Assembly: GCA_012520815.1 (NCBI GenBank)
Contig: JAAYNM010000044.1
Location: forward strand, 1 to 47,205
Reading direction: 5' to 3'
Source of the DNA: Clostridiales bacterium
GTDB lineage: Bacteria > Bacillota > Clostridia > Lachnospirales > Lachnospiraceae
Length of the DNA: 47,205 nucleotides
The notes under the pieces were generated by a model. That model was not told the DNA's origin, made no database searches, and saw nothing but the letters and a program-made list of their open reading frames with translations. This document shows positions 25,177-35,609 of the stretch, one piece after another. The translations under genes were made by a program, and so were the position numbers. The number at the start of each line of letters is the position of its first letter. Position 1 is the stretch's first letter.

Positions 25177-26532
25177 ATGGAAAAGAAAACTACACTTTTT
25201 CAACTTACATGGCCTATACTTATTGAAGCCTTCTTTTTTATGTTGCTAGGAAGCGTTGATATTTTCATGTTGAGCCAATACTCGGATAATTCAGTAGGCG
25301 CTGTAGGTGTCGTTAATCAAATAGTTGGTATGTCTGGACTGGTATTTGCTATTATTACATCAGGAACATCTATTATTTGCGCTCAATATATTGGAGCAGG
25401 TAAGACTTCCAAAGAAAAAAATAAACTAATAGCAGCAGCTCTACAGGTAAATGCTCTATTTGGAATTGTTATGAGTATAATAATGTTTGTATTTTCTAGG
25501 CAATTGCTGGATTTTATGAATTTAGATTCAGCCCTGATGGAAGATGGAATGGCATATATGACCATTGTTGGTGGTTTTGTATTTGTGCAGTCCATTGAAA
25601 ATACATTCTCTGCAGTGTTACGTTCTCACGGAAAAACAAAGATATGTATGGTAATTACACTGATAATGAATGGATTAAATGTAATAATGAACTATGTTTT
25701 GATTTTTGGACTAGGACCAATTCCATCTCTTGGTGTTAAGGGCGCAGCTATATCGACTACACTAAGTAAATGTGTTGCTTTAGTGGCGCTGGGCATTATA
25801 ATGTTTAAGCAAATTGCGCCTGATTTTAAAGTTACTCTTTTGGTGAAAATCAATAAACTTGAAATAGGAAAAATATTAAAACTTGGAATTCCGTCCGCGG
25901 GAGAAACTATTTCTTATAATGTAGCGAGATTGTTTATAACCAGAATATTAACAGCTATTGGAACAGCTGCCGTAATAGCAAACTCATATATCAGTACTAT
26001 AACAAACTATAATTATTTATTTGCAGTTGCTATTGCTCAGGGAACAGCAATTCTTATTGGATGGAAGATAGGTGCTGGAAAAAAAGAGGAGGCATATAGT
26101 TTATGTCTAAAGTCGTTTTGGAAAGCTTTAGCTGTATCTATGGGAATCACACTCGTGTGTGCAGTATTCGGAAAGTATATCCTGCAATTTTTCACAGACG
26201 ACACGACGATAATTCAACTTGGTATGACGGTTTTTATCATTGATTTTATTAATGAGGCAGGAAGATGTGCGAACCTTGTTATAATTAATGCACTTAGAGC
26301 AGCAGGAGATGTTAGATTCCCGGTTTTTGCTGGTGTGTTTTCTATGTGGGGTGTTGGACTCTTACTTTCCTATGTATTTGGAATAGTACTAGATATGGGA
26401 TTTCCAGGTGTATGGTTAGCTATGGGCTTAGATGAAGTAGTGCGTGGTGTGATGATGTATATTAGATGGAAACGGAAACGTTGGAAAAAATATTCTCAAG
26501 TGGAGGATACCCCGAAACTTGTTGAAGAGTAA
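25177..26532 (+). CDS. MATE-family efflux transporter
   Basis: Na+- or H+-driven exporter of cationic organic compounds; substrate unknown. 451 residues with about twelve hydrophobic helices. Seen: LFQLTWPILIEAFFFMLLGSVD-type N-terminus with VDIFMLSQYSDNSVGAVGV, GAGKTSKEKN loop, NGLNVIMNYVLIFGLGP, GVKGAAISTTLSKC and AIAQGTAILIGWKIGAGKKEEA repeating in the second half. The start follows TTAGGAGA. Convergent with pyrG; a hairpin terminator lies between. Confidence 0.92.
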   Translation: MEKKTTLFQLTWPILIEAFFFMLLGSVDIFMLSQYSDNSVGAVGVVNQIVGMSGLVFAIITSGTSIICAQYIGAGKTSKEKNKLIAAALQVNALFGIVMSIIMFVFSRQLLDFMNLDSALMEDGMAYMTIVGGFVFVQSIENTFSAVLRSHGKTKICMVITLIMNGLNVIMNYVLIFGLGPIPSLGVKGAAISTTLSKCVALVALGIIMFKQIAPDFKVTLLVKINKLEIGKILKLGIPSAGETISYNVARLFITRILTAIGTAAVIANSYISTITNYNYLFAVAIAQGTAILIGWKIGAGKKEEAYSLCLKSFWKALAVSMGITLVCAVFGKYILQFFTDDTTIIQLGMTVFIIDFINEAGRCANLVIINALRAAGDVRFPVFAGVFSMWGVGLLLSYVFGIVLDMGFPGVWLAMGLDEVVRGVMMYIRWKRKRWKKYSQVEDTPKLVEE

Positions 26533-26636
26533 AGAAACACCTCCAAATAAAACTAAAATGATGGCAGAGTATAATCAAAGTTTTACAAATTAAAGATAAA
26601 ACGCAGAAAGTGAAAAAAAAAAAATAAAATTGAAAT

Positions 26637-26691
26637 GCAAAAAAAGACCCGCCCCCGAGAGAATTTAACTCATGGGGAGAGAGTCTTTTTT
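26637..26691. terminator. Bidirectional terminator between the MATE gene and pyrG
   Basis: AAAAAGAC (26641-26648) and CCCC pair with GGGG and GTCTTTTTT (26683-26691), with an interior loop. A-rich sequence to the left provides a U-run for the minus-strand pyrG transcript. Confidence 0.7.
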
Positions 26692-26727
26692 ATGTTAGTA
26701 TATTGTGTTCTATATTAGTTGTTTGAA

Positions 26728-28335
26728 TTATTTGATTGCTTTTTCTATTGCAGCAGCCACAAATCCTTTAAATAATGGATGAGGTCTATTTGGTCTTGAT
26801 TTGAATTCAGGATGAGCCTGTGTAGCTACAAACCAAGGATGTTCGGGAATTTCAACCATCTCTATAATTCTTCCGTCAGGAGAAATACCTGAAAGAAGCA
26901 TACCCTTTTCAGTAAGAGCTGTTCTATAATCGTTATTAACTTCATATCTATGACGATGACGTTCGTGAATAACTTCTTCGCCATATAATTCAAATGCTTT
27001 TGAATCTTTGCCTAGTACACATGGATAAGAGCCAAGTCTTAATGTTCCACCAATGTCTTCAATTCCATCTTGGTCTGGCATAAGATTAATAACAGGATGA
27101 GTAGTTTTTGGATCTAATTCAACACTGTGTGCATCTGCAAAGCCAACAACATCTCTTGCAAATTCAACAATAGATAATTGCATTCCAAGACAAAGACCAA
27201 AGAAAGGTACATTGTTTTCTCTAGCATATTTGATGGCTGAAATTTTTCCTTCAATACCACGGCTACCAAATCCACCCGGAACTAAAATACCAGAAACATT
27301 TGCGAAAATCTCTGCGGCATTTTCATCGGTGACAGTTTCAGAGTCAACCCATTGAATATGAACATCTGCATCATTGGAGATACCAGCATGTTTTAATGAC
27401 TCTACAACACTAATGTATGCATCGTGAAGAGAAATATATTTGCCTACAAGTGCAATATTAACATCTTTGTTTAGGTTCTTAGCTTTTGTAACCATCTCAG
27501 TCCATTCCTTGAGATCAGGAACAGGACAATCAAGTTTTAAACATTCACAAGCAACTTCAGCTAAATGTTCACTTTCCATAGCAAGTGGTGCTTCGTAAAG
27601 AACATCTACATCAAGATTCTGTAATACATGATTGTTTGGTATATTACAGAAGAGAGAAATCTTGTCCTTTAGGTGTTGGTCAAGAGGGCGTTCTGAACGA
27701 CAAACAATAATATCTGGTTGGATACCCATGCCTTGAAGTTCTTTAACACTAGCTTGTGTAGGCTTCGTCTTCATCTCACCAGATGAACGAAGATAAGGAA
27801 TGAGTGTGACATGGATAAGTATAGCATTTTCTTCACCCATCTCATGTTTGAACTGGCGAATTGCCTCTAGGAAAGGTTGACTTTCGATATCACCAACAGT
27901 TCCACCTACCTCAATAATAGCTATCTCGGTATCAGTAGTTGTAAAATTTCTATGAAAACGGCTCTTAATTTCATTTGTAATATGGGGAATAACCTGAACA
28001 GTTCCTCCACCAAAGTCGCCTCTACGTTCTTTAGAAAGAACAGACCAATATATTTTGCCAGTTGTTACGTTAGAATTTTTTGTAAGGCTTTCATCTATAA
28101 ATCTTTCGTAATGTCCAAGGTCAAGATCTGTTTCCGCACCATCATCGGTTACGAAAACCTCACCGTGTTGGATTGGATTCATGGTACCTGGATCAATATT
28201 GATATATGGATCAAATTTTTGCATTGTGACTTTGTAGCCACGTGCCTTAAGTAAGCGTCCGAGAGAAGCGGCAGTGATACCTTTGCCGAGACCTGAAACA
28301 ACTCCGCCTGTTACAAATACGTATTTTACTGGCAT
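26728..28335 (-). CDS. pyrG: CTP synthase
   Basis: Makes CTP from UTP, ATP and glutamine, the last step of pyrimidine nucleotide synthesis. 535 residues, full length: synthetase half with [27 protein letters not shown] and GGTVGDIES; glutamine amidotransferase half with VPGGFGSRG, nucleophile Cys in FFGLCLGMQ, and His/Glu in [10 protein letters not shown]. The start follows a perfect GGAGG at 8 bases on the minus strand. I found no GGG-type initial repeat of the kind used for pyrG reiterative transcription in Bacillus. Confidence 0.97.
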   Translation of the reverse strand: MPVKYVFVTGGVVSGLGKGITAASLGRLLKARGYKVTMQKFDPYINIDPGTMNPIQHGEVFVTDDGAETDLDLGHYERFIDESLTKNSNVTTGKIYWSVLSKERRGDFGGGTVQVIPHITNEIKSRFHRNFTTTDTEIAIIEVGGTVGDIESQPFLEAIRQFKHEMGEENAILIHVTLIPYLRSSGEMKTKPTQASVKELQGMGIQPDIIVCRSERPLDQHLKDKISLFCNIPNNHVLQNLDVDVLYEAPLAMESEHLAEVACECLKLDCPVPDLKEWTEMVTKAKNLNKDVNIALVGKYISLHDAYISVVESLKHAGISNDADVHIQWVDSETVTDENAAEIFANVSGILVPGGFGSRGIEGKISAIKYARENNVPFFGLCLGMQLSIVEFARDVVGFADAHSVELDPKTTHPVINLMPDQDGIEDIGGTLRLGSYPCVLGKDSKAFELYGEEVIHERHRHRYEVNNDYRTALTEKGMLLSGISPDGRIIEMVEIPEHPWFVATQAHPEFKSRPNRPHPLFKGFVAAAIEKAIK

Positions 28336-28669
28336 TTTTAGTCCTCCTTATGATAAAGTAAATAATATAATAATTGTTTTTGTAATATCAAATAATTAAT
28401 GTGATCCATTAGATGTTCCTATGACAGAACAGAAATGTCCACATTAAAAAGACATTATACTACGTAATATAAATTATTTCCATAGCAAAATTAAAAAAAT
28501 GAGTAAGAAAATATTAACAAAATTTAGAAAAAATTTCTTAGTTCACAAAACATTCATCATTATTATGGTAAAAATTTAATATGAATATTGATTTATAGGA
28601 AAAATATCTTTATAATGACACATATGCGGAAGGGAAACATCTTCCTATTTATTATGAAAAGAGGTTACG
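28336..28669. other. Divergent intergenic region pyrG/ftsH
   Basis: 334 very AT-rich bases. For pyrG (minus strand): -35 TGGAAA and -10 TATAAT (28477-28482 and 28454-28459 on the plus coordinates, 17-base spacer), leader about 110 bases. For ftsH: a promoter at 28588-28616. A short GTTC/GAAC dyad lies near 28414-28429. No gene or structured RNA was recognised. Confidence 0.5.
28588..28616 (+). promoter_or_regulatory. Promoter of ftsH
   Basis: TTGATT (28588-28593) and TATAAT (28611-28616) with a 17-base spacer; a leader of about 47 bases includes a small GGAAG/CTTCC hairpin. Confidence 0.7.
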
Positions 28670-30622
28670 ATGGAAAACAATTTTAACAGAAAACCCGATG
28701 GTGATGGCTCGGGCAATAATAATTCCGGTGATAAAGGGAATGGAAACAAAAAGAAACAAAATTGGATAGTCCTAGTGATTGCTGCTGTATTTACATTACT
28801 AGCAGTATCAGCGCTATCTAGCTTATATAACAATGCAACAACAAAGGAATTAACATACGATGAGTTTTTAGATATGCTGGATAAAGGAGAGATATCAGAA
28901 GTAGTAGTTTCTACTTCGGGTAAGATTATCATTACTCCAGTAGAGGTGCAAAACTCACCAACAGGATTCAAATTAACATATTACACCACAGCTATTAGTG
29001 TAGAGGCATTATATGAATCATTAGAGGCTTCAGGAGTTAAGTTCTCAGCAGATTCCTCTGATTCAGGTTCTATAATTTTACAGATATTATCTTGGGTATT
29101 ACCATTTGTATTGATTTATTTCTTCATGGGAATGATTTTTAAGAAGATGGGTGGAGGAGCCATGAGCGTGGGTAAGTCCAAGGCCAAGGTATATATGCAG
29201 AAGGAAACTGGTATTACATTTAAGGATGTAGCAGGACAGAATGAAGCAAAGGAATCTTTAACGGAGATAGTAGATTTCTTACACAATCCAGCTAAATATG
29301 CGGCTGTTGGAGCTAAGTTGCCAAAAGGAGCGTTGCTTGTAGGTCCTCCAGGAACTGGTAAAACATTACTTGCAAAGGCAGTAGCAGGAGAAGCTCATGT
29401 ACCATTTTTCTCATTATCAGGTTCTGATTTTGTTGAATTGTATGTTGGTGTAGGTGCTTCAAGAGTTAGAGATTTATTTAAACAGGCGCAGCAGAGTGCA
29501 CCATGTATTATTTTTATAGATGAAATAGATGCAATCGGTAAGAGTAGAGATTCAAAATATGGCGGTGGCAATGACGAGAGAGAGCAGACACTTAACCAAT
29601 TGCTTTCGGAGATGGATGGATTTGACACATCAAAGGGATTACTTATACTTGCAGCTACTAATAGACCAGATGTATTAGATAAGGCGCTACTTAGACCAGG
29701 TCGTTTTGATAGAAGAATTATTATAGATAAACCAGATTTGAAGGGTCGAATAGAAACATTAAAAGTTCATTCAAAAAATGTTGCAATGGATGAGACAGTT
29801 GATTTAGATGCTATAGGACTTGCAACTTCTGGTGCTGTAGGTTCAGATCTTGCCAATATGATAAATGAAGCAGCTATCAATGCTGTAAAGAATGGAAGAA
29901 GGGCAATATCACAGGCGGATTTGTTTGAATCTGTAGAGGTAGTTATTGCAGGTAAAGAAAAGAAGGATAGAATCCTTAGTACTACAGAAAAGAAGACAGT
30001 TGCTTACCACGAAGTTGGTCATGCACTTGTTACAGCTTTAGAAAAACATGCAGAGCCAGTTCAAAAGATTACGATAGTTCCTAGAACTATGGGTTCGTTA
30101 GGTTATGTAATGCAAGTTCCAGAAGAAGAAAAGTTTCTTATGAGTAAGGATGAACTTTTGGCAAGAATTACAACTCTCCTTGGTGGCAGAGCTGCCGAAG
30201 AGATAGTGTTCGATACCGTGACTACTGGTGCATCTAATGATATGGAGAAAGCAACACAGATTGCAAGAGCCATGATTACACAGTATGGAATGTCAGACAA
30301 ATTTGGGTTAATGACATTAGAGAATGTTGAGGATAAATATTTATCTGGAAGAACTGTATTGAACTGTTCAGATGTAACAGCCTCAGAGATTGATATAGAA
30401 GTTAAAGAACTTTTGAAAGATTGTTATGGTAAGGCAAAGACTATGCTTAGTGAGAATAGAGAAGTTTTAGACAAGATTGCTGAGTTCTTGTTTGAAAAAG
30501 AAACCATTACTGGTAAACAGTTTATGGAAATATACAAAGAAGTTAAGGGTGGAGAAGAACTTGCACCTGCTACAGAAGATGGAAAAGAAGTAGATTCTAT
30601 TTTTACAGAAACAGCCGAATAA
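28670..30622 (+). CDS. ftsH: ATP-dependent membrane zinc protease FtsH
   Basis: Membrane-anchored AAA+ protease that degrades misfolded membrane proteins and some regulators. 650 residues: two membrane helices (about 30-50 and 132-152) flanking an extracytoplasmic segment, Walker A GPPGTGKT (225-232), Walker B IIFIDEIDAIG, second region of homology TNRPDVLDKALLRPGRFD, and zinc site HEVGH (447-451). GAGG precedes the ATG. The N-terminus has an unusual Gly/Asn-rich stretch before the first helix. uvrC follows after only 14 bases. Confidence 0.97.
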   Translation: MENNFNRKPDGDGSGNNNSGDKGNGNKKKQNWIVLVIAAVFTLLAVSALSSLYNNATTKELTYDEFLDMLDKGEISEVVVSTSGKIIITPVEVQNSPTGFKLTYYTTAISVEALYESLEASGVKFSADSSDSGSIILQILSWVLPFVLIYFFMGMIFKKMGGGAMSVGKSKAKVYMQKETGITFKDVAGQNEAKESLTEIVDFLHNPAKYAAVGAKLPKGALLVGPPGTGKTLLAKAVAGEAHVPFFSLSGSDFVELYVGVGASRVRDLFKQAQQSAPCIIFIDEIDAIGKSRDSKYGGGNDEREQTLNQLLSEMDGFDTSKGLLILAATNRPDVLDKALLRPGRFDRRIIIDKPDLKGRIETLKVHSKNVAMDETVDLDAIGLATSGAVGSDLANMINEAAINAVKNGRRAISQADLFESVEVVIAGKEKKDRILSTTEKKTVAYHEVGHALVTALEKHAEPVQKITIVPRTMGSLGYVMQVPEEEKFLMSKDELLARITTLLGGRAAEEIVFDTVTTGASNDMEKATQIARAMITQYGMSDKFGLMTLENVEDKYLSGRTVLNCSDVTASEIDIEVKELLKDCYGKAKTMLSENREVLDKIAEFLFEKETITGKQFMEIYKEVKGGEELAPATEDGKEVDSIFTETAE

Positions 30623-30636
30623 AGGTGGAATGATTA

Positions 30637-32514
30637 TTGTTTGATATTCAGGAAGAACTAAAAAAACTCCCGGCATCGCCGGGAGTCTATTTAATGCATA
30701 GTGCAAATGAAGAAATTATATATGTAGGCAAGGCTATAAATTTACGAAACCGTGTGCGTCAGTATTTTAGAGAGAGTACCAACAAGACCTCTAAGATTGA
30801 GCGCATGGTTTCTAATATTGCGTATTTTGAGTATATAGTTACTGATTCTGAGCTTGAGGCATTAATACTAGAATGTAATTTAATAAAAAAACATAGGCCA
30901 CGTTATAATACTATGCTTAAGGATGATAAGACTTATCCATATATAAAAGTAACTGTTGGAGAGGCATTTCCAAGAATATTATTCTCCAGAAGTATGAACA
31001 AGGATCATTCTAGATACTTTGGACCTTATACAAGTGCCGGTTCAGTAAATGACACCATAGAATTACTTAGAAAAATATATAATGTGCGTTCATGTAGAAA
31101 GAAACTACCAGAAGATATTGGTAAGGGAAGACCTTGTCTAAATTATCACATTAAGCAGTGTAAAGCACCTTGCATGGGGTATATAAGCAGTGAAGATTAT
31201 AAAAAAAATGTCGATGAAGCAGTGGAATTTCTAAACGGAAAGTATGACAAAGTTCTTAAGATGCTTGAAGAAAAAATGTACAAAGCTTCAGAAAATATGG
31301 ACTTCGAAAAGGCTGCTGACTATAGAGACTTACTAAACAGTGTGAGAAATATTGCTCAGAAGCAAAAAATCACCTCGGATGAGTTTATGGATAGGGATGT
31401 TATTGCTTATGCTTCAGAGGATTTCGATGCAGTTGTGCAGGTATTTTTTGTTAGAGAAGGAAAGCTTGTGGGCAGGGAACATTTCCATTTATCCACAGCA
31501 TATATGGCTACAGGGGAGCAAATTCTTAGTAGTTTCATAAAACAATATTATTCAGGAACTCCTTTTGTCCCTAAGGAAATATTATTACCTATAGAGTTAG
31601 AAGATAGCGAAGTAATTAGTCAATGGCTATCTAGAATCAAGAATTCTAAGGTAAGGATACTGACACCAAAAAAAGGTGAAAAAGAAAAAATGGTGGAACT
31701 TGCTGCTAAAAATGCAAAAATTGTTTTAGATCAGGATAAAGATAAAATCAAGCGAGATGAAGAAAGAACTATAGGTGCGGTTAGACAGTTGTTTGAGATT
31801 CTTGGCATTTATTCAAAAAGTGAGACATATAGATTAGAGGCCTTTGATATTTCTAATACAGCAGGATTATTATCAGTGGGTTCGATGATTGTGTATGAAA
31901 AAGGAAAGCCTAAGAGAAATGATTATAGAAAATTTAAAATAAAGACCATAATAGGACCAGATGATTATGGCAGTATGAGAGAAGTTTTAACCAGACGTTT
32001 TACTCATGGATTAGAGGAAATGAAAGAAGCAAATGAAGGCGATATTAATTACGGAAAATTTACACGTTTTCCAGAACTTATTATGATGGATGGTGGAATG
32101 GGACAGGTTAATATTGCACTAGAGGTACTAGAGGAATTAGGTGTAAATATTCCTGTTTGTGGTATGGTTAAAGACGATCACCATAGAACAAGAGGTCTAT
32201 ATTTTAATGGTGAAGAACTTCCTATTGATACTCATGGTGAGATGTTCAAACTGATTACTAGAGTGCAGGATGAAGCACATAGATTTGCTATTGAATTTCA
32301 TAGAAGTTTGCGTGGGAAAAATCAGGTAAAATCTATTTTAGATGATATTCCTGGTATTGGGCCTACCAGAAGAAGAGCGTTGATGAAGAATTTCAAAACT
32401 ATAGAAGATATAATAGGGGCACAGATAGAAGAGCTTGCAAGAGTAGATGGTATGAATGTGGTCGCTGCGGAAAATGTTTATGAGTTCTTTCATAATCATA
32501 AAGAAAAGCAGTGA
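30637..32514 (+). CDS. uvrC: UvrABC excinuclease subunit C
   Basis: Makes the two incisions in nucleotide excision repair. 625 residues: GIY-YIG nuclease (SPGVYLM, IIYVGKA), UVR motif ([15 protein letters not shown], about 206-220), RNase H-like nuclease ([19 protein letters not shown]) and C-terminal helix-hairpin-helix ([16 protein letters not shown]). The start is TTG at 30637 with AAAGGTGG 8 bases upstream; the nearby ATG 30630 is out of frame. It lies 14 bases after ftsH, so co-transcription is likely. Confidence 0.96.
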   Translation: MFDIQEELKKLPASPGVYLMHSANEEIIYVGKAINLRNRVRQYFRESTNKTSKIERMVSNIAYFEYIVTDSELEALILECNLIKKHRPRYNTMLKDDKTYPYIKVTVGEAFPRILFSRSMNKDHSRYFGPYTSAGSVNDTIELLRKIYNVRSCRKKLPEDIGKGRPCLNYHIKQCKAPCMGYISSEDYKKNVDEAVEFLNGKYDKVLKMLEEKMYKASENMDFEKAADYRDLLNSVRNIAQKQKITSDEFMDRDVIAYASEDFDAVVQVFFVREGKLVGREHFHLSTAYMATGEQILSSFIKQYYSGTPFVPKEILLPIELEDSEVISQWLSRIKNSKVRILTPKKGEKEKMVELAAKNAKIVLDQDKDKIKRDEERTIGAVRQLFEILGIYSKSETYRLEAFDISNTAGLLSVGSMIVYEKGKPKRNDYRKFKIKTIIGPDDYGSMREVLTRRFTHGLEEMKEANEGDINYGKFTRFPELIMMDGGMGQVNIALEVLEELGVNIPVCGMVKDDHHRTRGLYFNGEELPIDTHGEMFKLITRVQDEAHRFAIEFHRSLRGKNQVKSILDDIPGIGPTRRRALMKNFKTIEDIIGAQIEELARVDGMNVVAAENVYEFFHNHKEKQ

Positions 32515-32617
32515 TTTTTTAGAATTCAGGTAGAATTATCTTTAATATTGGGGTAATATAGATACTAGGAAGATTTTGTAAATCAACTATTAAAATTTAT
32601 TATATATGGAGGTAGGT

Positions 32618-33559
32618 ATGGCAACAAATGTAAGCGTTAAACTTTCGAAACTAATTAAGAACTATAATTTGAAAAATTGTACTCCTGACATTGATGTGAG
32701 TCCTATCAAGGTCACTGTTCCGGACATCAACCGTCTGTCATTAGCTCTTGTAGGATATTTTGAGCATTTTGCATCAGAGCGTGTTCAGATAGTAGGGTTT
32801 GTAGAATACACATTTATTGAACAAATGAAAAGAGAAGAAAGAATCGGAGTATACGAGAAACTTCTGTCTACAGGACTTCCATGTGTTATATACTGTAGAG
32901 GATTAGAACCAGATGATGATATGATTGCCGCAGGTAATAAATTCGGCGTTCCTATCCTTGTTTCGGAAAAGACAACATCGTCATTTTCAGCAGAGATTAT
33001 TAGATGGTTGAATGTTGAATTAGCACCTTGCATTTCTATTCATGGTGTACTTGTAGATGTATATGGTGAAGGCGTGCTGATTATGGGTGAGAGTGGTATT
33101 GGAAAAAGTGAAGCCGCCCTTGAACTTATAAAGAGAGGTCATAGACTTGTTACAGACGATGTAGTAGAGATTCGTAAGGTAAGTGATGAAACACTTATAG
33201 GTACAGCACCGGATATTACACGACATTTTATTGAATTGCGTGGTATTGGTATTATTGACGTTAAGACACTGTTTGGTGTTGGAAGCGTTAAAGAAACTCA
33301 AGGCATTGATATGGTTATAAAGCTTGACGAATGGAGCAAGGACAAGGAATATGATAGACTAGGACTTGAAGAGGAATATATAGAATTTCTCGGCAATAAG
33401 GTAGTATGTCATGCTATACCTATAAGACCAGGTCGTAATCTAGCAGTTATTGTTGAGTCAGCAGCAGTTAACCATCGTCAACGTAAGATGGGATACAATG
33501 CAGCGCAGGAATTATATAACAGGGTTCAGCGTAATCTTAATAAAAATAGTGAAGAATAA
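32618..33559 (+). CDS. hprK: HPr kinase/phosphorylase
   Basis: Phosphorylates Ser46 of HPr and Crh and removes it again; master switch of carbon catabolite control in Firmicutes. 313 residues from ATG 32618 (GGAGG at 5 bases; ATG 32606 overlaps that site). Seen: N-terminal domain, HGVLVDVYGEGVLIMG leading into Walker A GESGIGKS (157-164), LVTDDVVEI, ELRGIGIIDV and IPIRPGRNLAVIVE. A Crh-like substrate gene is encoded about 4 kb downstream, with glucokinase next door. Confidence 0.96.
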   Translation: MATNVSVKLSKLIKNYNLKNCTPDIDVSPIKVTVPDINRLSLALVGYFEHFASERVQIVGFVEYTFIEQMKREERIGVYEKLLSTGLPCVIYCRGLEPDDDMIAAGNKFGVPILVSEKTTSSFSAEIIRWLNVELAPCISIHGVLVDVYGEGVLIMGESGIGKSEAALELIKRGHRLVTDDVVEIRKVSDETLIGTAPDITRHFIELRGIGIIDVKTLFGVGSVKETQGIDMVIKLDEWSKDKEYDRLGLEEEYIEFLGNKVVCHAIPIRPGRNLAVIVESAAVNHRQRKMGYNAAQELYNRVQRNLNKNSEE

Positions 33560-33635
33560 TAGAGAGACAAAAGAAGTAGAGAACTTTATACTTGATAGAT
33601 AGTATGAGAATATAATTGAACTGGAGGATTTGGAA

Positions 33636-34574
33636 ATGAGTAAATGTTTTGGTGTGGATATCGGAGGAACCACAGTTAAACTTGGTATGTTTACAGAGGA
33701 CGGAACACTTGAATATCAGTGTGAGATTCCTACAAGGAAGGATAACGGCGGAAGTTTGATTATTCCCGATATATGCGCAAAGATTACAGAGATACTTACA
33801 GTTAATTCTCTTACAAAGGCAGATGTAATGGGTGTCGGATTAGGTGTTCCAGGAGCTGTTACAGAAGATGGTATCGTTCTTAAATGTGTAAATCTAGGAT
33901 GGGATATTTTCAAAGTAGCAGATAAGTTCAAGGAAATATTTGGAGAAGTTAATGTGAAATGTGCAAATGATGCCAATGTAGCTGCCTTAGGTGAAATGTT
34001 TAAAGGTAGTGGTGAAGGTAAAAAGGATATGGTTATGATAACTCTTGGTACTGGAGTTGGTGGTTGTGTTATTGTTAATGGTAAGATTCTTGCAGGTGTT
34101 AATGGAGCAGCAGGCGAGATTGGTCATATGCCTATGAATGATGACGAAGAAGACACCTGTGGATGTGGGAAAAAAGGCTGTCTTGAGCAATATGGTTCAG
34201 CAACAGGAGTAGTAAAAGTAACTAAGAGAATTCTTGCTAGTGCTGAAGGAGAAAGTTGTCTAAAAGATATGGAAGATTTTTCAGCAAAAGATGTTTTTGA
34301 TGCTGCAAAGTCAGGTGACAAAATCGCAAATATGGCAGTAGAAGAGCTTGGAAAGTACTTAGGTAAAGCGGCTGCACAGATTTCTTGTGTCGTAGATCCA
34401 TCAGTATTTATTGTGGGTGGTGGAGTATCTAAAGCTGGACAGTTCCTAATTGATCGTATTGTAAAATATTACAAAGAATATGCTTTATTTGCAAGTGTAG
34501 ATACACCGTTTACCCTTGCTACATTAGGTAATGATGCCGGTATATATGGTGCAGCAGCCCTTATTTTATCATAG
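33636..34574 (+). CDS. glcK: ROK-family glucokinase
   Basis: Phosphorylates glucose to glucose-6-phosphate using ATP. 312 residues from ATG 33636 (GGAGG at 8 bases; TTG 33630 is too close). Seen: FGVDIGGTTVKLGMF (phosphate loop), NDANVAALGE (catalytic Asp), TLGTGVGGCVIVNG, and the ROK zinc motif with GEIGHM followed by CGCGKKGCLEQYGS. It lies between hprK and murB; glucokinase is not always placed here but the order is common in Lachnospiraceae. It feeds the PfkA encoded at the end of the cluster. Confidence 0.93.
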   Translation: MSKCFGVDIGGTTVKLGMFTEDGTLEYQCEIPTRKDNGGSLIIPDICAKITEILTVNSLTKADVMGVGLGVPGAVTEDGIVLKCVNLGWDIFKVADKFKEIFGEVNVKCANDANVAALGEMFKGSGEGKKDMVMITLGTGVGGCVIVNGKILAGVNGAAGEIGHMPMNDDEEDTCGCGKKGCLEQYGSATGVVKVTKRILASAEGESCLKDMEDFSAKDVFDAAKSGDKIANMAVEELGKYLGKAAAQISCVVDPSVFIVGGGVSKAGQFLIDRIVKYYKEYALFASVDTPFTLATLGNDAGIYGAAALILS

Positions 34575-34584
34575 GAGTTTTGAT

Positions 34585-35484
34585 GTGAATATTTATAAGA
34601 TTCTTACAGATATTACTTTAGAAGAAAACATAAAACGGGATGAGTTATTAAGCAGGCACACTACCTTTAAAACAGGTGGTGCGGCTGACTTTTTTGTGTC
34701 ACCCCATACAATGGAAAATGTAGCAGGGTTAATAGCCCAATTAGAGGATAATAAAATTTCTTATTATGTCCTGGGCAATGGAAGTAATGTTTTGGCACCG
34801 GATGAAGGATTTAGAGGAGTTATTGTTTACATAGGTGAAAAACTCTCAGATATAAAAGTTCATAACGATGTTTGTGTTACTGCAGGTGCAGGTGCTATGC
34901 TTGGGGCTACAGCAAGAGTGGCAGCCGCAAATTCACTTACTGGAATGGAGACATTGGCAGGTATACCAGGAAGCGTAGGTGGTGGCGTATATATGAATGC
35001 CGGTGCTTATGGCGGAGAAGTAAAAGATGTTATTCTATCTGCCAAAGTTTGTGATAAGTCAGGAAATATTATAACTTTACAAAGGGACGAGATGGATTTA
35101 TCTTATCGTCATAGTATTATGGAAGAAAAAGGATACACAGTTCTGGAAGCAACATTTAAACTGGAAATTGGCGATAAAGAAGATATCAAGAACAAAATCA
35201 TGGAATTGGCTATTAAAAGAAAAGAAAAACAGCCATTGGAATATCCAAGTGCCGGAAGTACATTTAAGCGCCCAGAAGGACATTTTGCTGGAAAGTTAAT
35301 AATGGATGCTGGACTTAGTGGATTTAGTGTAGGTGGAGCATGTGTGTCCCCTAAACACTGCGGTTTTGTTGTAAATACAGGGGGGGCAACCTCTGATGAT
35401 ATTAAACATTTGATGGATGAAGTTTCTAGGATGGTATTCGATAAATATAAAGTTAAACTAGAGCCAGAAGTTAGAATTTTGTAG
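34585..35484 (+). CDS. murB: UDP-N-acetylenolpyruvoylglucosamine reductase
   Basis: FAD/NADPH enzyme that makes UDP-N-acetylmuramate for peptidoglycan. The GTG at 34585 is the start (299 residues): AGGAG ends 7 bases upstream; the nearby ATG 34583 is out of frame and longer in-frame versions run into glcK. Seen: HTTFKTGGAADF, YYVLGNGSNVLAPDEGF, GIPGSVGGGVYMNAGAYGGE (FAD site), catalytic Ser in PSAGSTFKRPEG, and Glu in the final LEPEVRIL. Only 10 bases separate it from glcK. Confidence 0.95.
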   Translation: MNIYKILTDITLEENIKRDELLSRHTTFKTGGAADFFVSPHTMENVAGLIAQLEDNKISYYVLGNGSNVLAPDEGFRGVIVYIGEKLSDIKVHNDVCVTAGAGAMLGATARVAAANSLTGMETLAGIPGSVGGGVYMNAGAYGGEVKDVILSAKVCDKSGNIITLQRDEMDLSYRHSIMEEKGYTVLEATFKLEIGDKEDIKNKIMELAIKRKEKQPLEYPSAGSTFKRPEGHFAGKLIMDAGLSGFSVGGACVSPKHCGFVVNTGGATSDDIKHLMDEVSRMVFDKYKVKLEPEVRIL

Positions 35485-35609
35485 AGTTAAGCTAAAGTGG
35501 AATATTATGGTATTATAGAACTGAATACATAGTCTGTTAGAGTATGGCGAAACATTATGTACTATCAAAATTTAGATAATGGCAGAAAGATTACTACGGA
35601 GGTACAAAA

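Noticed and set aside
28336..28500. Reiterative-transcription control of pyrG
   Set aside because: The expected GGG at the start of the transcript was not found at the predicted start site.
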